From assembly GCA_035281425.1 (NCBI GenBank), contig DATEDX010000116.1, forward strand, positions 1-9,621: a DNA stretch of 9,621 nt, written 5' to 3'. Positions 1-6,130 of the stretch are shown here, one piece after another; the stretch's first letter is position 1; every line of letters begins with the position of its first letter. The notes beneath the pieces are model-generated. The model saw nothing but the letters and a program-made list of their open reading frames with translations. It did no database searches and was not told the origin of the DNA. The translations under genes and the position numbers were made by a program. The stretch comes from JAICND01 sp035281425. GTDB lineage: Bacteria; Actinomycetota; Acidimicrobiia; Spongiisociales; ZC4RG35.

Positions 1-4
1 AGAT

Positions 5-32
5 TTGGTGCCCAGATCACGGTTATTACATT
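5..32 (+). promoter_or_regulatory. Tentative promoter of the NHL-propeller gene
   Basis: TACATT at 27-32 fits the actinobacterial -10 pattern TANNNT. TTGGTG at 5-10 could be a poor -35 with a 16-bp spacer, matching TTGACA in only three positions. Transcription would start near 39-41, giving a leader of about 16 bases that contains the ribosome binding site. The same -10 also lies 5 bases before an in-frame TTG at 38, so a leaderless TTG start cannot be fully excluded. Only sequence matching supports this. Confidence 0.35.
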
Positions 33-43
33 AGGTTTTGGGT

Positions 44-50
44 GGGAGGG
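44..50 (+). promoter_or_regulatory. Ribosome binding site deciding the ATG start at 56
   Basis: A purine-rich GGGAGGG run sits 5 bases before the ATG at 56, a good Shine-Dalgarno match and spacing. The in-frame TTG at 38 has no comparable site. The ATG also places a short basic n-region (Met-Thr-Arg) directly before the hydrophobic signal segment. Confidence 0.6.
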
Positions 51-55
51 CGAGC

Positions 56-2002
56 ATGACGCGTGCGTTGGCGGTGGGATTGATCTTGATGGCCGCCGCC
101 ACTGCCGAGGTGGTGGTGCTCGTTGCCGGGGTACCCCCTCCGGCCACTGGGACTGTAGGGGAGAACGGCCCAGCTACCGAGGCGGCGCTCAACAACGCCG
201 ACGACGTGGCGGTCGCTCCCAACGGAGACATTTACATCGCCGACTACAACAGTGCCCGGCTGCTTCGAATCAGAGATGGAATCCTTACCGTCGCCTACCG
301 GGGCGACACCCGGGAGGTAGAGAACGACTTCTCGGGTCTCGCCATCGCCTCTGATGGCACTGTCTTCTTCACGACCGGGCGGGCGGTGCTGGCGCTCGCT
401 CCCGACGGAGCCATCACCCAAGTGTTGGCGACCGACCCTGGTGCTCAGGTCTTCAATCCCGAACTGGCGGTGGGGCCTGACGACATTCTCTATATGGCTG
501 GTGGTCGGATTCCTCGCATCGATCGGGTTGAGGCCGACGGGTCGACCACCCTTATCGCCGGTGCCGACGAACCTGCCCTCGAAGCAGGCGTGGGCGACGG
601 AGGGCAAGCGATGGACGCCCGTTTTGGACGCATCACGAGCATTGCGGTCGACTCCACCGGGGCGATATTCGTCTCTGACACGGACTTTGGTGACATTCGG
701 CGGATCGCCCCTAACGGGCTCATCACCACCATCCTTGGGGCCGGCCCGATTCCCTTCCCGCAGGCCATCGACGGGACTCGGGCGGTCGACATCGAATACG
801 GATCCGCTGAAATCGAAGTTTCGATTGACGCTTCTGACCGACCCTTCGTCGTGCCCCGTCTGGCTGGCCGCGTATGGATGATCGAGGAGGGCGCCGTGGT
901 GACGGTGGCCGGAGGTGGAGCCAACCGTGGGCCCGGTTTCCCTCCGCTCGAAACCCTCCTCCAATCACCAGTCCAGGTCGCTTTTAGCCCCGAAGACGAC
1001 ATTCTGATCCTGGTCGAGGATGGCCGGTTTCTTTTCCGAATCGGCGGCGTCAGCACCGCCGTACTGATCGGGTCGGTGCCGGCCCCGGCAGAAATCAACC
1101 TCGACCCGTTGGTGGTGGCCGTGTCTTTGGGCCTTACGGCAGGAATGCTGTTCTTGATTCCGTTCCCAGCCGAATTCTTCAACACCACTCTGGCCGAGCA
1201 TTATCAGGAGATCCGGAAGTGGTTTCGACCTCGGACCGCCGACCGGCGAAGAAGATTCTGGGAGACGCGGTGGGGCCTAGCCCTGGGGGTGATCCTCATG
1301 GCTCTCCTTTATGGCTTTCTCGATCCTGGCTTCGGCTTCAACGAGACTTCAGTCGCCACCTTTGGCGGGCTGCTGGTGGGAGTCGTCCTAACCACCCTCG
1401 GTTTTGTACTCCCCACCCGGATCCTACGCCGGGTGCGAAGTGGCGACTGGGGGACGCTGCGCGCCCTACCGATCGCCCTTCTGGTAGGGGTGGGGTGTGT
1501 CATCTTGTCGCGATTGGTCGGATTCGTTCCCGGCTACCTCTACGGCATGGTCTTGGCCCTCGTTTTTAGCCACGAGGTTGGAGAGAAGACGGAGACCAAT
1601 GAGGTGACCTTCGCCTCCATCTCCCTTCTGTTGATTGCGCTGGCGTCTTGGTTGGGACTGGGAGCTGTGCGAGGGGGGAGCGAAGCGACGTGGTCTCTCC
1701 CGGTCGAAGCGGCACTGGCAATGTCAGTCGTCGCCGCCTTTGAAGGGTTGGTCTTTGGGTTGCTGCCAGTACGGGGGATGCCAGGCCGGGTCCTCTTTCA
1801 ACGACGACGCTGGGTGTGGGCAGCGATCTGGGGATTGGCGGTGCTGGCGTTTTTCCACGTGCTAGTCAATCCTCAATCCGGCTACCTGGTCGACACCGCC
1901 ATGGTCCCGGTGGCGACCACGTTCGGGATGTTGGCCTTCTTCGCCCTGGTTTCGTTTGGCCTCTCTTTCTGGTTCCGGCGCCCAGGCAAGGTTCGGTCGT
2001 AG
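56..2002 (+). CDS. NHL-type beta-propeller fused to a polytopic membrane domain, uncharacterised
   Basis: The 648-residue product has two halves. Residues 4-25 form a hydrophobic signal or anchor segment. Residues about 22-335 hold propeller blades of the NHL kind: recurring VAG/IAG turns followed by a glycine-rich loop (GENGPATEAAL at 35-45, VGDGGQAMDARF at 179-190) and then blade strands (VAVAPNGDIYIAD at 51-63, IAVDSTGAIFVSD at 196-208). A third VAGGG turn lies at 284-288. Residues about 350-640 carry roughly eight membrane-spanning segments, starting near 351-369 and ending near 617-637, with basic loops such as RPRTADRRRR at 391-400. A conserved-looking stretch near 562-610 contains FEGLVFGLLP, an arginine-rich loop and FFHVLVNPQSGY. 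The likely topology is a propeller outside the cell tethered to a membrane domain. NHL propellers usually bind proteins or polysaccharides; the ligand and the role of the membrane half are unknown. I do not recognise a named family for the full architecture. Confidence 0.85.
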   Translation: MTRALAVGLILMAAATAEVVVLVAGVPPPATGTVGENGPATEAALNNADDVAVAPNGDIYIADYNSARLLRIRDGILTVAYRGDTREVENDFSGLAIASDGTVFFTTGRAVLALAPDGAITQVLATDPGAQVFNPELAVGPDDILYMAGGRIPRIDRVEADGSTTLIAGADEPALEAGVGDGGQAMDARFGRITSIAVDSTGAIFVSDTDFGDIRRIAPNGLITTILGAGPIPFPQAIDGTRAVDIEYGSAEIEVSIDASDRPFVVPRLAGRVWMIEEGAVVTVAGGGANRGPGFPPLETLLQSPVQVAFSPEDDILILVEDGRFLFRIGGVSTAVLIGSVPAPAEINLDPLVVAVSLGLTAGMLFLIPFPAEFFNTTLAEHYQEIRKWFRPRTADRRRRFWETRWGLALGVILMALLYGFLDPGFGFNETSVATFGGLLVGVVLTTLGFVLPTRILRRVRSGDWGTLRALPIALLVGVGCVILSRLVGFVPGYLYGMVLALVFSHEVGEKTETNEVTFASISLLLIALASWLGLGAVRGGSEATWSLPVEAALAMSVVAAFEGLVFGLLPVRGMPGRVLFQRRRWVWAAIWGLAVLAFFHVLVNPQSGYLVDTAMVPVATTFGMLAFFALVSFGLSFWFRRPGKVRS

Positions 2003-2057
2003 GGGCAGGGTTGAGATATCGATTGACACCTCTGGGGCAAGCCACTGCCCTGCAGGG
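2003..2057. terminator. Weak inverted repeats between convergent genes
   Basis: GGGCAG at 2003-2008 can pair with CTGCCC at 2045-2050 across a long loop. CCCTGCAGGG at 2048-2057 is a separate 10-bp palindrome. Neither is followed by a T-tract on either strand. The location between two convergent genes suggests transcription termination, but the structures are weak. Confidence 0.25.
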
Positions 2058-2063
2058 TCTTCC

Positions 2064-2465
2064 TTAGACTTCACGACGTAGGGCAGCCGGCACTCCGCTC
2101 GTATCCGGGTTGACGGGCGTGGGATCACCGAAGAACCCGTCGACTCGACAAATCAAGCCCGTCGAAGGATCGATGGTGACGATATCGAGCCCTTCCATCA
2201 AAGTCCGACCACGACTGACCATGTCCCAGCGATACCTGAGTCGACCGTGATGGTGATCGATCTCCGACGCGATCACGAACCGATAGCCCGGTTTGCTCGA
2301 CCGCAGCCTTCGAATCGCCGCTTCCAGTTCAGAGACGCCGATGAACGAGTCGCGTGGGTCGTTCCATTCAACGTCGGCGGTGACGGCTTGGGCGAGGTGC
2401 TGCGGCACGCGCCCCAGGTCTATCTCATTCCAGGCAGCCCAATATGACATCAGCGGTTCTGGCAT
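2064..2465 (-). CDS. SnoaL-like / nuclear transport factor 2 family protein
   Basis: The predicted 133-residue protein has the features of the SnoaL-like NTF2 fold. These are an N-terminal helix ending in SYWAAWNEIDLGRV, the strand VTADVEWNDPRD with the usual acidic and aromatic pocket residues, a helix GVSELEAAIRRLRSSKPGY, and a late strand pair RYRWDMV and GLDIVTIDPSTGLICRVDGFFGD. Family members are cone-shaped small-ligand binders, some acting as isomerases, cyclases or hydrolases; the substrate here cannot be told. The start is uncertain. ATG at 2465 has only a weak GGGA 7 bases upstream. GTG at 2522 would add 19 residues but has no Shine-Dalgarno or clear -10. ATG at 2450 is also possible. 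The gene is convergent with the propeller gene (61-bp gap) and divergent from the VOC gene, with about 157 bp between them that hold nothing else I can identify beyond the VOC -10. Confidence 0.75.
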   Translation of the reverse strand: MPEPLMSYWAAWNEIDLGRVPQHLAQAVTADVEWNDPRDSFIGVSELEAAIRRLRSSKPGYRFVIASEIDHHHGRLRYRWDMVSRGRTLMEGLDIVTIDPSTGLICRVDGFFGDPTPVNPDTSGVPAALRREV

Positions 2466-2610
2466 CTGGATGTCCCAATCGGGGAGGCGGTAACGCACGC
2501 GACGTTGGACTGAAAGCCCCACGCAGTTGTTACACGGAGCTGTGTGAGGTGACGGGCCAGGCCCGGTTACCTCATGGACGCATCGCCGGCGTCGGGTGGC
2601 GCCTGGCGGA

Positions 2611-2616
2611 TACCAT
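2611..2616 (+). promoter_or_regulatory. -10 box for a leaderless VOC transcript
   Basis: TACCAT fits TANNNT and ends 6 bases before the ATG at 2623. That spacing places the transcription start on the A of the start codon. There is no credible Shine-Dalgarno site before this ATG, which agrees with leaderless translation. No clear -35 is visible. Confidence 0.5.
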
Positions 2617-2622
2617 GCGGAT

Positions 2623-3006
2623 ATGGCAGTTTTCTTGGATCACACCATTCTCGAGGTGACCGACCTGGCCGAGTCGGTGGCGTTCTACCGCGACGTGGTT
2701 GGCTTGGAGTCCCGGGGCCGTAGCGGGCCGTTCGAGGTGATGCTGATCACACCCGACCTGGCATTGGATCTGCATGAGCAGCCCGCTCCCAAGTCACGCC
2801 ACCTCGCCTTGGGGATGGACCGGGTGACCTTCGAGGCGACCTTTGACCGCATCCGAGCCAGCGGGACGACTTACGGGGACGGTCCTTCGAGCCCGACCAA
2901 CATGCGGGGGCCGGGCCGATCGAGCGGGGTCCACGGAGCCACCGACTCGGTGTACTTTCACGATCCAAGTGGTCACATCCTCGAGATTCTCACCTACGAG
3001 AGATAA
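2623..3006 (+). CDS. VOC family protein (glyoxalase / dioxygenase fold)
   Basis: The 127-residue protein is a single vicinal-oxygen-chelate module pair. It opens with FLDHTILEVTDLAESVAFYRD, the standard first beta-alpha unit, and closes with YFHDPSGHILEILTYE, the standard last strand. Candidate metal ligands sit at the usual places: His7 on the first strand, His60 in RHLALGM, and Glu121 on the last strand, with Glu52 as another candidate. These agree with a divalent-metal VOC enzyme such as a glyoxalase, dioxygenase or thiol-transferring resistance protein; the substrate is not identifiable. ATG at 2623 is preferred over the in-frame GTG at 2596 because the family starts a few residues before the first His and a -10 box lies immediately upstream. 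The gene is divergent from the SnoaL-like gene and convergent with the GNAT gene. Confidence 0.9.
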   Translation: MAVFLDHTILEVTDLAESVAFYRDVVGLESRGRSGPFEVMLITPDLALDLHEQPAPKSRHLALGMDRVTFEATFDRIRASGTTYGDGPSSPTNMRGPGRSSGVHGATDSVYFHDPSGHILEILTYER

Positions 3007-3008
3007 GA

Positions 3009-3028
3009 CCGCATTTGGGGTAAAGCGG
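3009..3028. terminator. Possible small hairpin between convergent VOC and GNAT genes
   Basis: CCGC at 3009-3012 pairs with GCGG at 3025-3028, and TTT at 3014-3016 with AAA at 3022-3024, leaving a bulged A and a five-base GGGGT loop. It starts 3 bases after the VOC stop codon. The T-tract is only two bases, so this is at best a weak terminator. Confidence 0.25.
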
Positions 3029-3070
3029 TTCGTCTGGCGATGGGCGGGCGCCGGTGGCACTGGTGGCCAA

Positions 3071-3589
3071 TCACGACGAAGGGAGTGGCGCCACCGCCGA
3101 TTGAAACTGACGGCGCCAGACAACCTCTCCGTCGACTCGGTCGCCAGTCGCCAGGAGTCCGGCGGCCGAGGCCACTGCGGCCGACGCAGCATGATCTGGG
3201 TGGACGTTGGCGGATATCGTCTTCACCCCCCGGCTCAGCAGCCATTGGACTAACGCTCCGGCCGCTTCCTTGGCGAAGCCCTGACCCTGCCACTCAACAC
3301 CGATGATCCACGCAACCTCAGCCTCCGCTCCGCTGACCGTCGCCTGCACCGTGCCAATGGCTGTAGCGGTAGAGGCTTCTTCTACCACCCAGTTGAACCA
3401 GCGCTCCTCGCTGCTGTCCGGTTCTGCCTGGGCCAGCCACCGATAACGCTCTCGGAGTTCATCCTCACTGTCAGGTTGTCCGCCAATGAATTCGTAAATT
3501 GCTGCATCGCCGAGCACCGACGCCAACCGCTCGGCGTTGTCTACGTTGAGCGGTACGAGCCGCAGCCGTTCGGTCAGGATGGACGCCAC
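3071..3589 (-). CDS. GNAT family N-acetyltransferase (RimJ/RimL-like)
   Basis: The 172-residue protein begins with ILTERLRLVPL, typical of the RimJ/RimL (Acetyltransf_3) branch of GNAT enzymes, and carries the acetyl-CoA pyrophosphate loop at about residues 101-106 (Q-G-Q-G-F-A, fitting [QR]xxGx[GA]). This follows the strand AEVAWIIGVEW. The next helix is AAGALVQWLLSRGVKTI, followed by SANVHPDHAASAAVASAAGL, the standard late strand and helix with the N/H-P-x-x-x-A-S pattern. It probably transfers an acetyl group from acetyl-CoA to an amine; the acceptor is unknown. GTG at 3589 is chosen because a CATAAT box lies 6 bases upstream; GTG at 3604 would add five residues. The reading frame stays open far upstream, inside the transporter gene, but that part is a shadow. 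It follows the MFS gene on the same strand with an 80-bp gap, so co-transcription is possible too. Confidence 0.88.
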   Translation of the reverse strand: MASILTERLRLVPLNVDNAERLASVLGDAAIYEFIGGQPDSEDELRERYRWLAQAEPDSSEERWFNWVVEEASTATAIGTVQATVSGAEAEVAWIIGVEWQGQGFAKEAAGALVQWLLSRGVKTISANVHPDHAASAAVASAAGLLATGDRVDGEVVWRRQFQSAVAPLPSS

Positions 3590-3595
3590 CGGCGG

Positions 3596-3601
3596 ATTAT
3601 G
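3596..3601 (-). promoter_or_regulatory. -10 box for a leaderless GNAT transcript
   Basis: On the minus strand CATAAT, one base from the TATAAT consensus, ends 6 bases before GTG at 3589. No Shine-Dalgarno site precedes either GTG candidate. If active, it makes the GNAT gene independent of the upstream MFS gene. No convincing -35 is visible at 16-18 bp. Confidence 0.45.
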
Positions 3602-3669
3602 CACTGATCTGTACCCGGGCTGATGATCGTCATGACCTATTTGGACGGCCCACTCGGCGACCAGCTGGG

Positions 3670-4926
3670 CTAGCGAGGCATGGTCGGCATCTCGGCGGTG
3701 TCTTCGATGAGGAGGGCGGTCTGGGGCGAGATGCCGATGGGGAGTGGGGGCAGATGGTGGGCCTGCATCATTCGACGCCGTTTGAGCAAGCGGTAGAGAC
3801 CGTAGACGCCGAGGAGGACGTGGCCGGCGCCGGCGATCAGCCAGAACGCTTCGGGTCCGAGGCGATCCATGGCTAGAGAGGTAGCGATCGGCCCGAGCAA
3901 GGTTCCACTGCCGTATGCACCCAGCAAGACCGCGGCCGCCGGCACCACCTTCTCGGGGGTGAGGGCGTCGTTGACGTGGCTGATGGCCAGTGAATACAAG
4001 GGAAAGCTGAAGGCGGTAAAGCCGAACATGGCCCACAGCGGCCACGCCGAGAGAGGGTCGGCGGTCACTCCACTCAAAGCGATGGCGCCCCCAGCGATGG
4101 AGGCGGCGATGATCACGTGACGGCGGTTGAGTCGGTCGGAGGCGTAGCCCATCGGCCATTGGAGGACGATGCCACCGGCCATGGCCGCACCCACGAAGAG
4201 CCCTACCCGTCCCACCGACATCCCCACCTGGGTGGCGTAGGCGGCGCCGATGCCGAGGATCGCTCCCACACCGATACCGGTAACGAAGGAGGTGGCCAGT
4301 CCCAGAGGAGCTCGGGCGAACAGTTCCCTCACCGGTAAGTGGCCGTGGCTCACCCTGGTAGCGGCGGAACTACGGACCTTGATCAGGGGGAGGATGGAAA
4401 CCGCCAGCAAGGCGGCGGCGACGAGAAAGAGACCTGCCTCCGCCGGTGACCCGAGCCCAAGCAATCCTTGCCCCACCCCATAGCCGGCATTCACTACCAG
4501 CAAATACACCGCTAACAGCCTTCCCCGGACGGTGGCGTCGCCGGTGGAAGCGAGCCAGCTTTCGGCGACCACAAACAGCCCGGCAGTTGCCAAGCCGGTG
4601 AGGGCCCTGATCAAGCTCCAGGCTCCCGGCGACGGCCACAGGGGGTAGGCCACCGCGTTCACTGCCGAGAGCAGAGCCAGCACAGCGAAAAGGGGAACCC
4701 GGCCGAACCGGGCCAAGGCTCGGGGCGCAACCACGCAGCCCACCAGGAAGCCGACGTAGTAACAGGACATAACCACCCCGATGACTGTTGTGGGAAATCC
4801 CTCCAGGGAAGCCCGGATCCCGAGGACCGTTCCGAGCAGGCCACTGCCCACCATGAGAACCGTCATCGCCGCCAGCAGGGGGGCCGCGCTGCGAATGGTC
4901 TGGACGGAGGAAATCCCCTGGGTCAC
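3670..4926 (-). CDS. YcaD-like MFS transporter
   Basis: The 418-residue product is a 12-helix major facilitator. The first helix pair, around residues 14-65, contains GSGLLGTVLGIRASLEGFPTT and VVMSCYYVGFLVGC. It is followed by the loop APRALARFGRVPLF, the A-motif region between helices 2 and 3. Residues 119-140 hold VVAESWL and RGRLLAVY, features I associate with the YcaD/CynX-like branch of MFS exporters. The second half repeats the pattern, with MGYASDRLNRRHV as its loop. A C-terminal polar tail of about 30 residues is probably cytoplasmic. The substrate is unknown. GTG at 4926 is preferred to GTG 4935 or TTG 4947 because a TAGAGT -10 box lies exactly 7 bases upstream, while no start has a Shine-Dalgarno site. 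It shares a 52-bp promoter gap with the divergent DUF1624 gene and lies upstream of the GNAT gene. Confidence 0.88.
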   Translation of the reverse strand: MTQGISSVQTIRSAAPLLAAMTVLMVGSGLLGTVLGIRASLEGFPTTVIGVVMSCYYVGFLVGCVVAPRALARFGRVPLFAVLALLSAVNAVAYPLWPSPGAWSLIRALTGLATAGLFVVAESWLASTGDATVRGRLLAVYLLVVNAGYGVGQGLLGLGSPAEAGLFLVAAALLAVSILPLIKVRSSAATRVSHGHLPVRELFARAPLGLATSFVTGIGVGAILGIGAAYATQVGMSVGRVGLFVGAAMAGGIVLQWPMGYASDRLNRRHVIIAASIAGGAIALSGVTADPLSAWPLWAMFGFTAFSFPLYSLAISHVNDALTPEKVVPAAAVLLGAYGSGTLLGPIATSLAMDRLGPEAFWLIAGAGHVLLGVYGLYRLLKRRRMMQAHHLPPLPIGISPQTALLIEDTAEMPTMPR

Positions 4927-4933
4927 GGTCCGC

Positions 4934-4961
4934 ACTCTACGGAGCAACTAGCCGGGGTCAT
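4934..4961 (-). promoter_or_regulatory. Leaderless promoter of the MFS gene
   Basis: Reading the minus strand, ATGACC (4961-4956) matches the TTGACA -35 in four positions. It is followed by a 16-bp spacer and TAGAGT (4939-4934) as the -10. Seven bases then lead to GTG at 4926, which would be the transcription start. The promoter lies back to back with the one serving the gene at 4979. Confidence 0.55.
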
Positions 4962-4965
4962 TTCG

Positions 4966-4971
4966 TAGCCT
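4966..4971 (+). promoter_or_regulatory. -10 box for the leaderless DUF1624 transcript
   Basis: TAGCCT at 4966-4971 is followed by seven bases and the ATG at 4979. This is the same design and spacing as the divergent MFS promoter, and the two -10 boxes are 26 bp apart. There is no Shine-Dalgarno site. The -35 region of each promoter overlaps the other's territory, so the two genes may compete for polymerase or share a regulator. Confidence 0.55.
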
Positions 4972-4978
4972 GCGGCCC

Positions 4979-6130
4979 ATGACAGAGCTGATGGCGGCCC
5001 GAGCGGCGGCTCGCCGTGGCGGTCGCGGCCGGTTGCTCGGAATCGACGCCGCCCGGGCGCTGGCGTTGCTGGGAATGATGGCGGTTCACATCCTCCCCAG
5101 TGAAGCGCCCGATGGGAGTGCCAACTGGTACTACACCATCGCTGGAGGTCGGTCCTCGGCTCTCTTCGCGGTGCTGGCGGGCGTCGGGCTCGCCCTTGCC
5201 TCCGGAGGGTCCATTGTTCCTAGCGGTACGGCGCTGAAAGCTGCTCGACGGGGAACGCTGGCCCGGGCAGGGTTGTTGGCTGCGATCGGGTTGATCCTGG
5301 GGGGGCTGGACTCAGGGGTGGCGGTGATCCTGGTCCACTACGGGGTGTTATTTGTCTTTGGGGCCTTATTCCTGGGTATGTCCCGTGGCTGGCTGTGGGC
5401 GCTGGCCGGGGTCTGGGCAGTGGTGGCGCCCGTTCTGAGCCATATGGTGCGGTCGGCCTTCGGGGACCCGGGCGGCTTGGTACCCAACTTGGGGGATCTC
5501 GCCCGCCCCGGTCATCTGCTGGTCGATCTCATGCTCACCGGGTATTACCCCGTTTTCACTTGGGTGAGTTACTTACTGGCGGGACTCGCCATCGGCCGGT
5601 CCCAGTTGAGATCTCCGCGCCAGGCCAGGGCCCTCCTCGCCGGTGGTGCGGGAGTGGCGATCGGGGCCCGGGCAGGTTCGGCTTTCCTGCTGCGGGAGGC
5701 TGGGATTGGACCGCTTCCGGTCCAGTTTTTCGGCACCACCCCTACCGACTCCTGGTCCTATCTGGCGGTGGCCACCCCTCACTCGGGGTCCACCTTCGAC
5801 CTCCTCCACACGGCTGGTTCGGCGGCGGCGGTGGTCGGTCTCTGCCTCCTGCTCGGGGCGGCCGCTTCCTGGTCGGTGGCATGGCTGGCCGGGGCCGGGG
5901 GAATGACTTTGACCCTCTACACCGCCCACGTCATGGCTCTGGCTACCAGGCTGGGCGTGGACAATCGGCCTCGTCTGTTCGCCATCCACGCCGGGGCGGC
6001 GCTGATCTTGGCGGCGCTCTGGCGCCTCACGGTGGGGAGGGGCCCGCTGGAGACGGTGGCGGCCAATTTCGCGGCGGTGGCCCGGTCCACGGTGCCCTCA
6101 CTGCCAGAGCGGTCCGATCGCCTCCCCTAG
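4979..6130 (+). CDS. DUF1624 / HGSNAT-like (DUF418-related) membrane protein
   Basis: The 383-residue protein has about ten hydrophobic segments. Residues 17-40 read RGRLLGIDAARALALLGMMAVHIL, the hallmark opening of the heparan-alpha-glucosaminide N-acetyltransferase catalytic family (PF07786, DUF1624) and related DUF418 proteins. After a short loop comes GGRSSALFAVLAGVGLAL, the conserved second helix. Near the C-terminus GAGGMTLTLYTAHVMAL matches the late conserved helix of the same group. Characterised relatives move acyl groups across a membrane to sugars, but most bacterial members, and this one, have no proven substrate. The first 18 residues are basic and presumably cytoplasmic. ATG at 4979 is supported by a -10 box 7 bases upstream and by the family's usual N-terminus. 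The last 33 bases overlap the 3' end of hutF on the other strand. Confidence 0.85.
   Translation: MTELMAARAAARRGGRGRLLGIDAARALALLGMMAVHILPSEAPDGSANWYYTIAGGRSSALFAVLAGVGLALASGGSIVPSGTALKAARRGTLARAGLLAAIGLILGGLDSGVAVILVHYGVLFVFGALFLGMSRGWLWALAGVWAVVAPVLSHMVRSAFGDPGGLVPNLGDLARPGHLLVDLMLTGYYPVFTWVSYLLAGLAIGRSQLRSPRQARALLAGGAGVAIGARAGSAFLLREAGIGPLPVQFFGTTPTDSWSYLAVATPHSGSTFDLLHTAGSAAAVVGLCLLLGAAASWSVAWLAGAGGMTLTLYTAHVMALATRLGVDNRPRLFAIHAGAALILAALWRLTVGRGPLETVAANFAAVARSTVPSLPERSDRLP

Noticed and set aside
38..55. TTG start at 38 for the propeller protein
   Set aside because: The GGGAGGG site fits the ATG at 56, while the TTG has no ribosome binding site and the -10 box is 5 bases away rather than the 6-7 seen at the other leaderless genes. 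It cannot be fully excluded.
26..964. Long minus-strand open frame opposite the propeller gene
   Set aside because: The translation is rich in Arg, Gly, His and Pro with no recognisable domain. It lies fully opposite a well-supported gene, the usual pattern of a GC-rich antisense shadow.
3590..4159. Upstream extension of the GNAT reading frame (open to 4159)
   Set aside because: The extra N-terminal part is arginine/histidine-rich, overlaps the MFS coding region in another frame and has no similarity to GNAT proteins. The family's normal start is just before ILTERLRL.
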